Translations under genes and position numbers: made by a program | Origin: Allobosea sp. | Lineage (GTDB): Bacteria > Pseudomonadota > Alphaproteobacteria > Rhizobiales > Beijerinckiaceae | Assembly (NCBI RefSeq): GCF_017308015.1 | Contig: NZ_JAFKFW010000029.1 | Coordinates: 1 to 64,000 of the forward strand | Length of the DNA stretch: 64,000 bases | Direction of reading: 5' to 3' | The notes under the pieces: generated by a model | What the model saw: the letters and a program-made list of their open reading frames with translations, nothing else | Told to the model about the DNA's origin: nothing | Database searches by the model: none | Part shown: one piece after another, positions 7,134-14,347 of the stretch | Layout: each line of letters begins with the position of its first letter | Numbering within the stretch: position 1 is the stretch's first letter

Positions 7134-8876
7134 CTAGCGGTGCCTTCTGGCCTTCTTCTCGACCTGGTTCACCAACAGAGGCTCGTCCAAGGGTAAGGGT
7201 TGCTGGTCTCGGGTCGGCTTGCCCCCGGTAATTGGCATTGGCGGCAACGGTGGCTCCCTGCGCAACTCCTCTGGCGTAGGCTTGCGAGCCGGCCTCTTAC
7301 GCTGAACGGCGCGGGCCTCTTGTGTGGCCCGTACAGTGTTGAGTTCGGTTAGAATGCCCAGATTCGGACCCGTGATTAGATCCTTCACAGTCACGATCTG
7401 GATTCTCGGGCGCTCTCCGCCTGGGAGCTCGATTCGTCCTCCCAACGCGGCCTCAGTCCGCATATCAGGCGTCGGGTCGTTCACGCAGATGAACACGCCC
7501 ATGTCCGCGCCTTCGCGCTGAACAACACTCTTGAGAACCCTAATAGCGTCCGGCCCAACATGCCGGCCGCCTTTGACCGACACGATTGCGTGTCCGTAGC
7601 GCCCCGGTCCAGAGATGAAGGAGATTTCGCCGTCGATGCCCTTGTCGGGGCCGCGTCCCTTCGCCTGGCCGCCAATGCGACCAACTGCCCATTCCTGGAA
7701 GGTGTACGGCTGGAGCTCTGCCAATTTGCGAGCCGCGAATTCGTCTTTAGGTATTCCCTCGACGACATATTTCGTGGTGGGAAGCCAGGTTTTTATCCGA
7801 TCCTCAATGACTTGGATCGCAAGATAGGTGATATCGATACCGACCCACGACCTGCCCAGCCGTTCCGCAGCGTGAACAGCAGTCCCGCAACCGCAAAACG
7901 GGTCGAGCACGACATCTCCGGGCTTGCTGGAAGCCAAAATTATTCGCTCCAGCAGAGCCAGCGGCTTCTGCGTGGGATAGCCAATGCGCTCTTCCGCTTG
8001 CGAGTTCAGAGGAGGAATGTCTCCCCAAAAGCTACCAACAGGCGCGCCTTTATCTTGGTCAGGCCGTAGCTTTCTTCTCGGCGCTCCCGATTTCGACCAC
8101 GCGAGATTCCCAGCCGCGTCGATCGCACGAAGCTTTTCGATATTGACCCTCCACCCATAAGGCGGAGGCGTGTAGCCCTTGTATTCATAGACCAGATTCG
8201 GGCGGGGACCCATGCTCGCCGAACAGATAATGGGGCCATCGGCATAGCGGCCGTGTTCATCTTCTCGGTCGTACTTTTCGATCAGCTCTTCCTCAGACAG
8301 AGGGCGCCGTATCGCGTCGTCATAGAATGGCGCTTCGCTTGATCGGGCATAATACAGTATCGTATCAGTGCTGGGGCTGAATTTCTTGATCGAGTGCTGG
8401 GAGCCTTTCGGGTTTCTGGAACGAAGCCATACAATTTCATTTCTGAAATTTGCGGCCCCGAAAATGGCGTCCATTACGGCTTTCAGATAATGACTGGCGG
8501 TCGGGTCGCAGTGGAGATATATGCTTCCGGTTGACTTAAGGACCCGCTTTAGTTCGATAAGTCTGACTGTCATCATGGCTAAATATGCCATGAGGTCGCT
8601 TTGCCCTAGAAAGCCCTGCAAAGCCTGAAGCACTCGAAAGATGGCGACGTCAGATCGCCTGACTGCTTCCATAGCAGCTTCGGCCCCGTCCTCCCACCGC
8701 CATGTATCCTCGAAAGCTTTCTTTTGAGCATCTGCACCAACGGGTGACTTGTACAGAATGTTGTATGTTGCCTTCGAATTGAAGGGAGGGTCGAGGTAGA
8801 CGAGGTCTACGCTCTCATCCTTGATTTTGCCGCCCCGCAGCCATTCCAAATTGTCGCCGAAGAACAGTCGGTTCAT
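7134..8876 (-). CDS. DNA methyltransferase (beta class) fused to Mrr-like endonuclease domain
   Basis: 580 aa. The catalytic DPPF lies at 29-32 and the AdoMet-binding DPFCGCG at 325-331, with the target-recognition region between them. That order defines a beta-class N6-adenine or N4-cytosine methyltransferase (N6_N4_Mtase family). After about residue 390 comes a second domain, TFQEWAVGRIGG, then a GPDKGIDG turn (D411, D415) and IVSVKGG (K435), the layout of Mrr-type PD-(D/E)xK endonuclease domains attached to some methylases. The last 70 residues are Pro/Arg-rich. One chain may thus both modify and cut DNA. The next gene downstream encodes another nuclease. Start ATG 8876 follows a GGCGGGG stretch. 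Confidence 0.88.
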   Translation of the reverse strand: MNRLFFGDNLEWLRGGKIKDESVDLVYLDPPFNSKATYNILYKSPVGADAQKKAFEDTWRWEDGAEAAMEAVRRSDVAIFRVLQALQGFLGQSDLMAYLAMMTVRLIELKRVLKSTGSIYLHCDPTASHYLKAVMDAIFGAANFRNEIVWLRSRNPKGSQHSIKKFSPSTDTILYYARSSEAPFYDDAIRRPLSEEELIEKYDREDEHGRYADGPIICSASMGPRPNLVYEYKGYTPPPYGWRVNIEKLRAIDAAGNLAWSKSGAPRRKLRPDQDKGAPVGSFWGDIPPLNSQAEERIGYPTQKPLALLERIILASSKPGDVVLDPFCGCGTAVHAAERLGRSWVGIDITYLAIQVIEDRIKTWLPTTKYVVEGIPKDEFAARKLAELQPYTFQEWAVGRIGGQAKGRGPDKGIDGEISFISGPGRYGHAIVSVKGGRHVGPDAIRVLKSVVQREGADMGVFICVNDPTPDMRTEAALGGRIELPGGERPRIQIVTVKDLITGPNLGILTELNTVRATQEARAVQRKRPARKPTPEELRREPPLPPMPITGGKPTRDQQPLPLDEPLLVNQVEKKARRHR

Positions 8877-8967
8877 TACGCAACGCCCCGCCAGCCAAAT
8901 GACTGACAGGAAATTACGTCAATTTATGTCATATTAGGTTAATCTCGTGGCGGCTCCCTGAGCTTCA
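8877..8967 (-). promoter_or_regulatory. AT-rich gap in front of the methyltransferase gene
   Basis: A 91-bp stretch much richer in A and T than its surroundings. Two near copies of a TGACRTAA-like motif (TGACATAA and TGACGTAA on the minus strand) sit side by side. It may hold a separate promoter for the methyltransferase and nuclease genes; I cannot assign -35/-10 boxes with confidence. Confidence 0.35.
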
Positions 8968-9339
8968 TTAGCCCTGCTCTCTCAACCCATCGCAGTCGGC
9001 AATGCCATTGTCATCCGACTGGCCTTCGTCGTCGCACTGCGCCCCTTCATCCTCGCAAACGGATTCCTGATCAGTGCTGTCTTCCAGGTCAGAGTCGCCA
9101 TCGAGCGCATTGGCCACGCCGATCAGTGATTCCACGATGGCGCCCAGCCGGCGCCGCACGCCGTCGATGGAGAGGGCGCGGTCTGTCAGGCGGCGCGCCA
9201 CGTCCAATAGGATGCTTCGGACCTCCTGCCGCTCGACATCGCTCAGGGTGATGCCGTCGCCGAAAGGGCCGTCATCGGGGTCAAGCTGGCTGAGTGTAGC
9301 GAACAATTCGGCGGAGGGGCGAAGATCAATGAGGCTCAT
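8968..9339 (-). CDS. Hypothetical acidic protein of the leftward operon
   Basis: 123 aa, not recognised. The N-terminal two thirds look helical (VERQEVRSILLDVARRL, LGAIVESLIGVANAL); the last 40 residues are very acidic (runs of D/E with a few Cys), which resembles DNA-mimic tails but may simply be a linker. It overlaps the upstream gene by 4 bp (ATGA), so translation is coupled. Confidence 0.7.
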   Translation of the reverse strand: MSLIDLRPSAELFATLSQLDPDDGPFGDGITLSDVERQEVRSILLDVARRLTDRALSIDGVRRRLGAIVESLIGVANALDGDSDLEDSTDQESVCEDEGAQCDDEGQSDDNGIADCDGLREQG

Positions 9340-9671
9340 TGCATCTGCTCCAGCATGCGCTTGGCGTAGTGAAAGACGGCGACCAGGCCGCGTTCCCCAT
9401 CGTCCAGCACTTCGGGATTGTCGGGGTCATTGAGGTTGAGATGGTCGCCGTCTGCCTCCAGCATGACGGTCATCATCGCGACCAGCCCGGCCGGCGTCGT
9501 CGGCTCGATCTTGTAGATGGCGCGGAGCGCGTCATAGGCCGGGCCGATGCTGATCTTCACGGCAGCGTCACAGGCCATGCCGTCCTCAATGTCGCAATCA
9601 GCTATGAAAACAGCCCATAGCGGGCGCCAGCGCTCGATCGCGGCGAAGACAGGATCAGGCTGCGCATTCAT
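9336..9671 (-). CDS. Hypothetical protein of the leftward operon
   Basis: 111 aa from ATG 9671 (MNAQPDPVFAAIERWRPLW). A longer frame upstream overlaps the next gene and is not used. The opening AAIERWRPLWAVF plus a predicted helical body is a style common to small phage-encoded proteins of Rhizobiales, but I do not know its role. It shares 4 bp with both its neighbours (9668-9671 and 9336-9339). Confidence 0.7.
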   Translation of the reverse strand: MNAQPDPVFAAIERWRPLWAVFIADCDIEDGMACDAAVKISIGPAYDALRAIYKIEPTTPAGLVAMMTVMLEADGDHLNLNDPDNPEVLDDGERGLVAVFHYAKRMLEQMQ

Positions 9672-9841
9672 TGGCGTGGCTCCAGAGGAATGACGCGACG
9701 CCCGATAACCAGTTCTCCATCGACGTAGACGACGGGGAGATGGCCGTAGAAGGAGAACGTCGGGAGGCTGACGGGCTTCATGCCATAGGAGCGCGCGGGC
9801 TTGCCCTTGCCGCGCTGGCGGTTGATGCGAATAGAGCTCAT
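9668..9841 (-). CDS. Hypothetical small basic protein
   Basis: 57 aa from ATG 9841 (MSSIRINRQRGKGKPARSYG). Basic first half, beta-rich second half (VVYVDGELVIGRRVIPL). It overlaps both neighbours by 4 bp in the operon, which supports that it is translated. No function recognised. Confidence 0.6.
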   Translation of the reverse strand: MSSIRINRQRGKGKPARSYGMKPVSLPTFSFYGHLPVVYVDGELVIGRRVIPLEPRQ

Positions 9842-10206
9842 GCGCTCGCTCCCACATGCTGGCGCAGGAAGGCAGCGCAAACCTTCAGAACGGCCTCGTT
9901 TGCGTTTGAGTCGATGAAGTCGGCCATCTCGCTCAGCACGAACTCAATTCCGTGCATCGCACCGGCAAAGGTCGTCGGCATGGGTGGCGAGGTACAGAGC
10001 CGATCCATGCTCGGGCCGTAGGTGGCCTCAGTCAGACCTTCCCATTCCTCGGTGACGGAGCGCGCATTGAATGCTGCGGTCCCGTGCCGGTATTCTTCAA
10101 TGAGCGCAACGAGCGGATCCTGGCTCGCGGCTGCTGAGGGGTCGATGCTGCCTGCGCAAGCTATGGCGGCGGCGCCTTTGAGGATCGATCGACGTTCTAC
10201 GGACAT
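9838..10206 (-). CDS. Hypothetical protein with twin-arginine-like N-terminus
   Basis: 122 aa. The N-terminus ERRSILKGAAAIACAGS looks like a short Tat-type signal (RR followed by a hydrophobic stretch and a small-residue cleavage region), so export is possible. The rest is helical, with a Cys-Thr-Ser-Pro-Pro turn in the middle. AGGAG lies 10 bases before the ATG. It overlaps the next gene by 4 bp. A Tat signal in a phage-type early operon would be odd, so this may be a cytoplasmic protein that only resembles one. Confidence 0.65.
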   Translation of the reverse strand: MSVERRSILKGAAAIACAGSIDPSAAASQDPLVALIEEYRHGTAAFNARSVTEEWEGLTEATYGPSMDRLCTSPPMPTTFAGAMHGIEFVLSEMADFIDSNANEAVLKVCAAFLRQHVGASA

Positions 10207-10243
10207 ACGAGAGCACTCCTCTGGAAAGGGAGGGGTTGCGGGG

Positions 10244-10666
10244 TCAGCGGCGAGTGGTCAGGAATTCCCGTTCGGCGGCCGATGCCTGGGCGCTCAAGGC
10301 CGCGATGTCGGCAAGGTCTTCGGAGACCAGCGCCGCATGCCGGAGCGAGAGCAGCGCCCGCCAAATGGTCTCGAGATGGCCTTCGGGCTGACGCGCCTGA
10401 GCAGCTTCACGAATGTCGTGGAGCGCGCACACAAAGATGCCGTTTAGGCGCTCCAGCATGGAGCAAGAGGGCGTGAGCCGTTCGAGATGCGAGACGTGGC
10501 TGAGTGCGATTAGCTCGCACGCTGCATCAAGTGTGCGTGAAAGCTCGTGCAGATCCTTCATCGAGAGGCGAGCGAGCTTGTCCGCTTGGAAGATGCAGGA
10601 GGCGACCTCGGCGGCGTCGAATTTCGGCAAGCCAGTAGCGGCTGCCGGAGCGGTTGCGCTCGGCAT
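10244..10666 (-). CDS. Hypothetical helical protein
   Basis: 140 aa, not recognised. Almost wholly helical by composition (KLARLSMKDLHELSRTLDAACELIALSHV and later helices). It lies 37 bp before the Tat-like gene and 35 bp after the next one upstream in the same minus-strand operon. No catalytic motif is visible. Confidence 0.65.
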   Translation of the reverse strand: MPSATAPAAATGLPKFDAAEVASCIFQADKLARLSMKDLHELSRTLDAACELIALSHVSHLERLTPSCSMLERLNGIFVCALHDIREAAQARQPEGHLETIWRALLSLRHAALVSEDLADIAALSAQASAAEREFLTTRR

Positions 10667-10701
10667 TGGATCTTCTCCAAAGATGTTGATGGTGTGGCGG
10701 G

Positions 10702-10935
10702 TTAGATCGTCTTGACGGCGACGAAGACGTTTTCAGTGAGCCGGCGGGCAATATCCCGTCCGACCCAGGCGAGCGCGCCGATACGGGCGAGGGTCGCAGT
10801 CTGCTCGGGCGTCATGCCTTCTCGGATCAGTTCGCACTCCTCGCTGACGATGATGTCCAGCAGCTCGGCAAGGTTGCCGGCATCGGTTTCGGCGCTGTTG
10901 GCGTCGTAGGCGTCAGGCTGGGCTTTCTTTGTCAT
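10702..10935 (-). CDS. Hypothetical small acidic protein
   Basis: 77 aa, acidic N-terminal half and a helical C-terminal half (ARIGALAWVGRDIARRLTENV). Preceded by a GAGGGAG site. Nine bp separate it from the upstream gene. Function not recognised. Confidence 0.6.
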   Translation of the reverse strand: MTKKAQPDAYDANSAETDAGNLAELLDIIVSEECELIREGMTPEQTATLARIGALAWVGRDIARRLTENVFVAVKTI

Positions 10936-10944
10936 GGCTCCCTC

Positions 10945-11184
10945 TCAGGCGGCGGTGCCTCGCGCGCGACGCGCGCGGAGCTTGGACAGGTTGCGGAAGC
11001 AGAGGCGCTTTCGGGTGGGGCAGCCCATGGCATTCGCGGCAGCCAGGGCGCGGCGCAGCTCGATAACGGACAGGTCCAACCAACCGCTTGGGGCGGGAAG
11101 CCGGCGCTCATCATCGAGAGCGAACCGGAGATAATCGAGCGAGAGGCCGATAGCGCGATTGAAGCAGGCGCGAGCGTCGTTCAT
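10945..11184 (-). CDS. Hypothetical small basic protein
   Basis: 79 aa. The first part is amphipathic (RACFNRAIGLSLDYLRFAL); the C-terminus RKRLCFRNLSKLRARRARG is strongly basic, suggesting nucleic-acid contact. It overlaps the upstream gene by 4 bp. Function not recognised. Confidence 0.6.
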   Translation of the reverse strand: MNDARACFNRAIGLSLDYLRFALDDERRLPAPSGWLDLSVIELRRALAAANAMGCPTRKRLCFRNLSKLRARRARGTAA

Positions 11185-11555
11185 GTCGCATCTCCCTCGC
11201 GCTCGCTATCGATTAGGTTGAAGGCCTGCTCCGCTTCCTCGGTCGTGCATTCGAAGACGCCGATTTCATCCATGATGAGCAGCCGTAGGCGGTATGTGCG
11301 GTCTTCTTCCGTGGCGGCCGGCAGAGTACGGGCACGTTGCGCGATGGCGTCCGCCAGCAGGCCGAATTCGCGGGCGAAATCGTCAACGATGTCCCCGGCG
11401 CCGGTCCAGGTGACGACGCCGCGCGAATCATTCGCCCGATGGTCGCGAAACCGTGGCTGGCAATTGAAATTGTCGAGCAAATCGCTGGTGGCGCGAGCCG
11501 CTTCCCAGAGGGCGAAAAGCTGCATGTGGTTGAGCTGGGAGATATCGGGCGCCAT
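11181..11555 (-). CDS. Hypothetical protein of the leftward operon
   Basis: 124 aa, not recognised. Helical start (HMQLFALWEAARATSDLLDNF), a middle with RVVTWTGAGDIVDDFAREFG-like order, and an acidic C-terminus. Four bp overlap with 10945-11184, and only 2 bp from the upstream gene. Translation therefore appears coupled along this block. Confidence 0.65.
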   Translation of the reverse strand: MAPDISQLNHMQLFALWEAARATSDLLDNFNCQPRFRDHRANDSRGVVTWTGAGDIVDDFAREFGLLADAIAQRARTLPAATEEDRTYRLRLLIMDEIGVFECTTEEAEQAFNLIDSEREGDAT

Positions 11556-11557
11556 GG

Positions 11558-11758
11558 CTACTCCTCCTTGCGGATGCTGCCGAGCATGGTTTCCAGTTCC
11601 GCGAGGCGGATGGACACATGGTCGATGATGGTGGTGATGGCGTTCTTCTGCTTCTCGCCTTCGATGGCGCCGGCCGCCATGTAAGCGGCTTCCTGCAAGT
11701 CCATCGTTTCGTGAAGGTGGTTCACTGCGTCGAGCAGCGTTGCGGATGCGCTCGCCAT
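11558..11758 (-). CDS. Hypothetical small helical protein
   Basis: 66 aa from ATG 11758 (MASASATLLDAVNHLHETMD); the long frame upstream of this ATG is the opposite frame of the zinc-finger gene. Two amphipathic helices, the second (DHVSIRLAELETMLGSI) looking like a short coiled coil. One bp separates it from the upstream zinc-finger gene. Confidence 0.6.
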   Translation of the reverse strand: MASASATLLDAVNHLHETMDLQEAAYMAAGAIEGEKQKNAITTIIDHVSIRLAELETMLGSIRKEE

Positions 11759-11759
11759 T

Positions 11760-12026
11760 TCAGGCTCCAATGCGGTGGCGGTTGATGCGGCGGAACGGGC
11801 CGCACTTGGCCTTCGGAGCGCGGCGCGCGAGGCGTGCAGCCTCTGCCTGCTCGTCCGCATAATCGATGCAGAGTTCACAGATGGCGCGCTTGGGGTGAGC
11901 GATGGGGATGACCCGGCCGGTTTGGTCCGGCTCCTCGCGGCAGCCGCAGAATCCGCAACTGGTATCCGCGAGGCGCGTCCGAATGCGGAGCGATGCCGGC
12001 GGCAGCAGTTCGTGATGGGTGGCCAT
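11760..12026 (-). CDS. ClpX-type C4 zinc-finger small protein
   Basis: 88 aa from ATG 12026. Residues 22-50 read CGFCGCREEPDQTGRVIPIA then, after five residues, CELC, a C-x2-C-(about 21)-C-x2-C pattern followed by DYADEQAEAAR. This matches the zinc-binding domain at the N-terminus of ClpX, which dimerises and binds substrates and adaptors. No ATPase domain follows. It is the first gene of the leftward operon, directly downstream of the TTGACA promoter. A role as a decoy, adaptor or inhibitor of the host ClpXP protease is an attractive inference but unproven. Confidence 0.7.
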   Translation of the reverse strand: MATHHELLPPASLRIRTRLADTSCGFCGCREEPDQTGRVIPIAHPKRAICELCIDYADEQAEAARLARRAPKAKCGPFRRINRHRIGA

Positions 12027-12137
12027 CGCTGATACCTCATACCTAACGATTAACGTTAAGGTGAGTGATAAGCGATGCATATCGTCATGTCAAACGAAAA
12101 GCGTTATAGATGGCGCGAAACGTTACAGGGGATTTCG
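12027..12137. promoter_or_regulatory. Divergent promoter-operator region between zinc-finger gene and XRE repressor
   Basis: On the minus strand TTGACA (12088-12093) and TATCAC (12065-12070) are 17 bp apart, a near-consensus promoter for the leftward operon. A 10-bp perfect palindrome TTAACGTTAA (12050-12059) overlies the expected start of transcription. Related half-sites AGCGTTA (12100-12106) and AACGTTA (12119-12125) lie near the start of the divergent XRE gene; TATAGA at 12105 is a candidate -10 for it. The arrangement fits a lambda-like three-operator switch bound by the XRE protein. Confidence 0.7.
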
Positions 12138-12560
12138 ATGACACCTGCGCAGTGCCGGGCCGCCCGTGGTCTGGTGGAGCTTTCCCAAGCCGAGCTGGCC
12201 GCCGCGTCGCGAGTCGGCATATCGACGGTTCGGAATTTCGAAGCGGGCCGCTCAGTGCCGGTGGAGAACAATCTACTCGCGATCAAAGGTGCTTTGGAGG
12301 CGCGCGGAGTTCAGTTCATTCCCGAAAACGGCGGCGGCGCTGGCGTGCGCTTGGCGAAGCCATCCGGTGTTCCGCGGGCGACGCCGGACGAGATGGAGGC
12401 CAGCGCTACCGAGGTTCGCTCACGGGCGGCGAGCGCGGCCGACGAAGCCATGAGCGATATGGACGCGACCAAGCAGGAAAAGGCTGAGCGACGCGGCGCG
12501 CTGACGGGCGAACCGGCAATGGTGGAGAAGGCGCGCGACAAAGGACGGCCCCGAAAGTGA
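12138..12560 (+). CDS. XRE-family transcriptional regulator
   Basis: 140 aa from ATG 12138 with GGGGA upstream. Residues 3-57 are a helix-turn-helix of the lambda-Cro/XRE type ([20 protein letters not shown], then [14 protein letters not shown] and [16 protein letters not shown]). The rest is charged and rich in Ala/Glu/Arg, ending GRPRK, without a LexA-type peptidase. It lies divergent from the leftward operon and next to the palindromic operators, so it is probably the repressor of that operon and of itself. Confidence 0.85.
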   Translation: MTPAQCRAARGLVELSQAELAAASRVGISTVRNFEAGRSVPVENNLLAIKGALEARGVQFIPENGGGAGVRLAKPSGVPRATPDEMEASATEVRSRAASAADEAMSDMDATKQEKAERRGALTGEPAMVEKARDKGRPRK

Positions 12561-12582
12561 ACCAGTTTCTCATGAGGATTGA

Positions 12583-12869
12583 ATGAGCAACGATCGAATT
12601 ACCCGCCGCCCAACCAGCGCGCGTGACAAGGCGGAAGCCCTGTCAAAGCGCAGGCGCCGACAGTGGCTGCGCCAGTGGAGAAGAGGACGGTTCTGCCTGG
12701 CGCTAAGGAGATGGTGACGCTCCGGATCGACAGCGAAGTTCTAGCTTATTTCCAAGATGGCGGACCCGGTTGGCAGGACCGCATCAACGACATTCTCCGC
12801 CATGCAATGCCGGGTCCGATAGACGAGGGCCTCAGGCCTGACGAGCTGAATTCGTCGAACGACGGCTGA
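12583..12869 (+). pseudogene. BrnA-like antitoxin, apparently frameshifted
   Basis: ATG 12583 with a good GAGG site opens MSNDRITRRPTSARDKAEAL but this frame stops at 12714. A frame one base back (open from 12627, first start GTG 12663) continues as KRTVLPGAKEMVTLRIDSEV and FQDGGPGWQDRINDILR, the conserved ribbon-helix-helix part of BrnA-type antitoxins. Joined, they give a normal-looking protein of about 94 aa, so a -1 shift (mutation or recoding) between 12627 and 12712 is likely. The alternative is a short 68-aa protein from GTG 12663. No BrnT toxin gene is next to it. Confidence 0.6.
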
Positions 12870-12913
12870 ACGATATCGTTGTACACGAGGATTCAGAGCG
12901 CGCGAATTAATCC

Positions 12914-13405
12914 ATGAAAGCAGTGAAATTCGGCGTCGCCACTTTCGTCGCGACCTTCATCTTCCTCAACCTGATCTCGGGTCCGCTAACCTGTAATTCT
13001 GGTTGGGCCTCGCCGTCGATCGGCTCGCAGGGCGCATGCTCTCATCACGGCGGCGTGGATCGCCTGCCCGGCTTCTTGCGCTTCCTGGCCAGCGCTGCCG
13101 CAGGCATCACCGTCGGCAATTGGGTGTCTAAGCGAAACTCGGCGCCGCAGCGGCAGCCGGCAAACGTCGTTGCTGTCCAGCGGAAGCGAGACGAAGAATT
13201 GGTCCAGCGAAATGCCCCGGTGCGTCGTGACCTCGAAAAGCGCCTCGCTCCGGCTAGCGGCAACACCGACTGCCCGACATGCAATTCGCCTATGATCGGC
13301 GTTGCTGAGGCTGGAGTGATTTTCTTGAGGTGCTCCGACGCGGCCTGTGGTCATGAGGCGGCCATTGAACGGCCGGTCGCGAAACGCAAGCGACGCCGAG
13401 CTTGA
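12914..13405 (+). CDS. Membrane protein with C-terminal zinc ribbon
   Basis: 163 aa. An N-terminal hydrophobic helix (FGVATFVATFIFLNLISG) and a second one (FLRFLASAAAGITVGNWV, about 56-73) bracket a short loop with the motif SPSIGSQGACSHHGGV. The C-terminal part is basic and has a zinc-ribbon pattern, CPTC about 119-122 and CSDAACG about 138-144, of the topoisomerase-type. This combination of a CSHHGGV loop and a cytoplasmic ribbon is seen in membrane proteins of unknown role. It stands alone between two regulatory-looking genes. Confidence 0.65.
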   Translation: MKAVKFGVATFVATFIFLNLISGPLTCNSGWASPSIGSQGACSHHGGVDRLPGFLRFLASAAAGITVGNWVSKRNSAPQRQPANVVAVQRKRDEELVQRNAPVRRDLEKRLAPASGNTDCPTCNSPMIGVAEAGVIFLRCSDAACGHEAAIERPVAKRKRRRA

Positions 13406-13532
13406 GAGGGGGGTGAATTGAGCGAAGCCGCAAAATTCGGAGTTGGGTCTGCTCCTGAATGCGACGTCGGTCGAATGAGCGTCAGGATCCATTATGAGAA
13501 GCGCGCTGACCGGATGAGCGGAGAGCATTGAC

Positions 13533-13838
13533 GTGGCCCGCAAACTCCAACTTCCCGCATCGAAGACAAAGGTCGCTCACATCAGCGGGGAGCAATTCCG
13601 CTATGGGCTTCGTCAAATCGAGATGGCGCCGGACAGGTTCGCAGCCTTATTCTGTAACGGGCGGGTCAGCCGCGTGCATGAATGGCTGAATGACGAGGTG
13701 CCGGTCCCTCCTTGGGTGCCGGCTCTGCTTGCCGCGATGATGACACCGGAGGCCAGGACGAGGGCAATTGCTACGGCAGAGCACCTTCTGGCTAGCGCAG
13801 CTAACGCTGGTGACGGAGAGCGGAATGACGCCCGCTGA
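13533..13838 (+). CDS. Small HTH-like protein
   Basis: 101 aa with a GTG start at 13533 behind GGAGAGC. The segment FRYGLRQIEMAPDRFAALF followed by GRVSRVHEWLNDEVPVPPWV has the spacing of a plant-regulator-like or Cro-type helix-turn-helix (the NG-x-W-P/N-W tail). It overlaps the following gene by 14 bp, which suggests the two are cotranscribed. Confidence 0.6.
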   Translation: MARKLQLPASKTKVAHISGEQFRYGLRQIEMAPDRFAALFCNGRVSRVHEWLNDEVPVPPWVPALLAAMMTPEARTRAIATAEHLLASAANAGDGERNDAR

Positions 13839-14343
13839 GAGGCTTGGGATCGAGGCTGAACAAGAGGCTTTCAACAAGGCTCTGCTCGGGGAGGACGACC
13901 TGGGCATGGTTGTCAGAGCCCATATCCATATCGAAAGCAGGCTTTCCGAGTTCATTGAAGCTCGGCTCGTCCAGCCCGAGCAATTGGAGTTGAGCAAGGT
14001 GCCGTTCGAGATGCGAGTCCGGCTCGCCTTGGCTCTGGGTCTTTCTGATAAATTCAAGTCCGCGCTGAATTTTGTCGGTACCCTACGGAATAAGTTCGCC
14101 CACACCCTCACTGCGAGTCTTGGGGAAGAGGAGGCTACAAATTTCGAGCGGGCGCTTGGCTCTGAGGGCAAGCAAATTCGGGACAAAAGCTATAAGAGCA
14201 CAAAAGCGAAGTTGGCCGCGGATAAACCAAGCTCGCCATCTGGACTTGAGCCTAGGGACAAGATCGTCCTGTCTTTCGTCACTCTGTGGGGCGGTATCGC
14301 AGTCGCCGCGGTAAGGGCAAAAGCTGCGGCAGCGCGCGATTGA
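13825..14343 (+). CDS. HEPN-like protein with R-x4-H motif
   Basis: 172 aa from ATG 13825, preceded by GGAGAG. An all-helical protein: HIHIESRLSEFIEARL, then RVRLALALGL, and TLRNKFAHTL with R88-N-K-F-A-H93. The R-x4-6-H motif and its helix position match HEPN ribonuclease domains and the related MltR and DUF4145 groups (LRNxxAH). HEPN proteins are common RNase toxins or effectors of abortive infection, although MltR-type members are not nucleases. A Lys-rich linker and a hydrophobic helix (VLSFVTLWGGIAVAAV) end the protein. Its coupled neighbour is the small HTH protein upstream. Confidence 0.6.
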   Translation: MTPAERLGIEAEQEAFNKALLGEDDLGMVVRAHIHIESRLSEFIEARLVQPEQLELSKVPFEMRVRLALALGLSDKFKSALNFVGTLRNKFAHTLTASLGEEEATNFERALGSEGKQIRDKSYKSTKAKLAADKPSSPSGLEPRDKIVLSFVTLWGGIAVAAVRAKAAAARD

Positions 14344-14347
14344 AGCA

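Noticed and set aside
14113-14122. CTTGGGGAA, close to the repeat, in the HEPN-like gene
   Set aside because: Two mismatches, no partner at 12 bp and within coding sequence.
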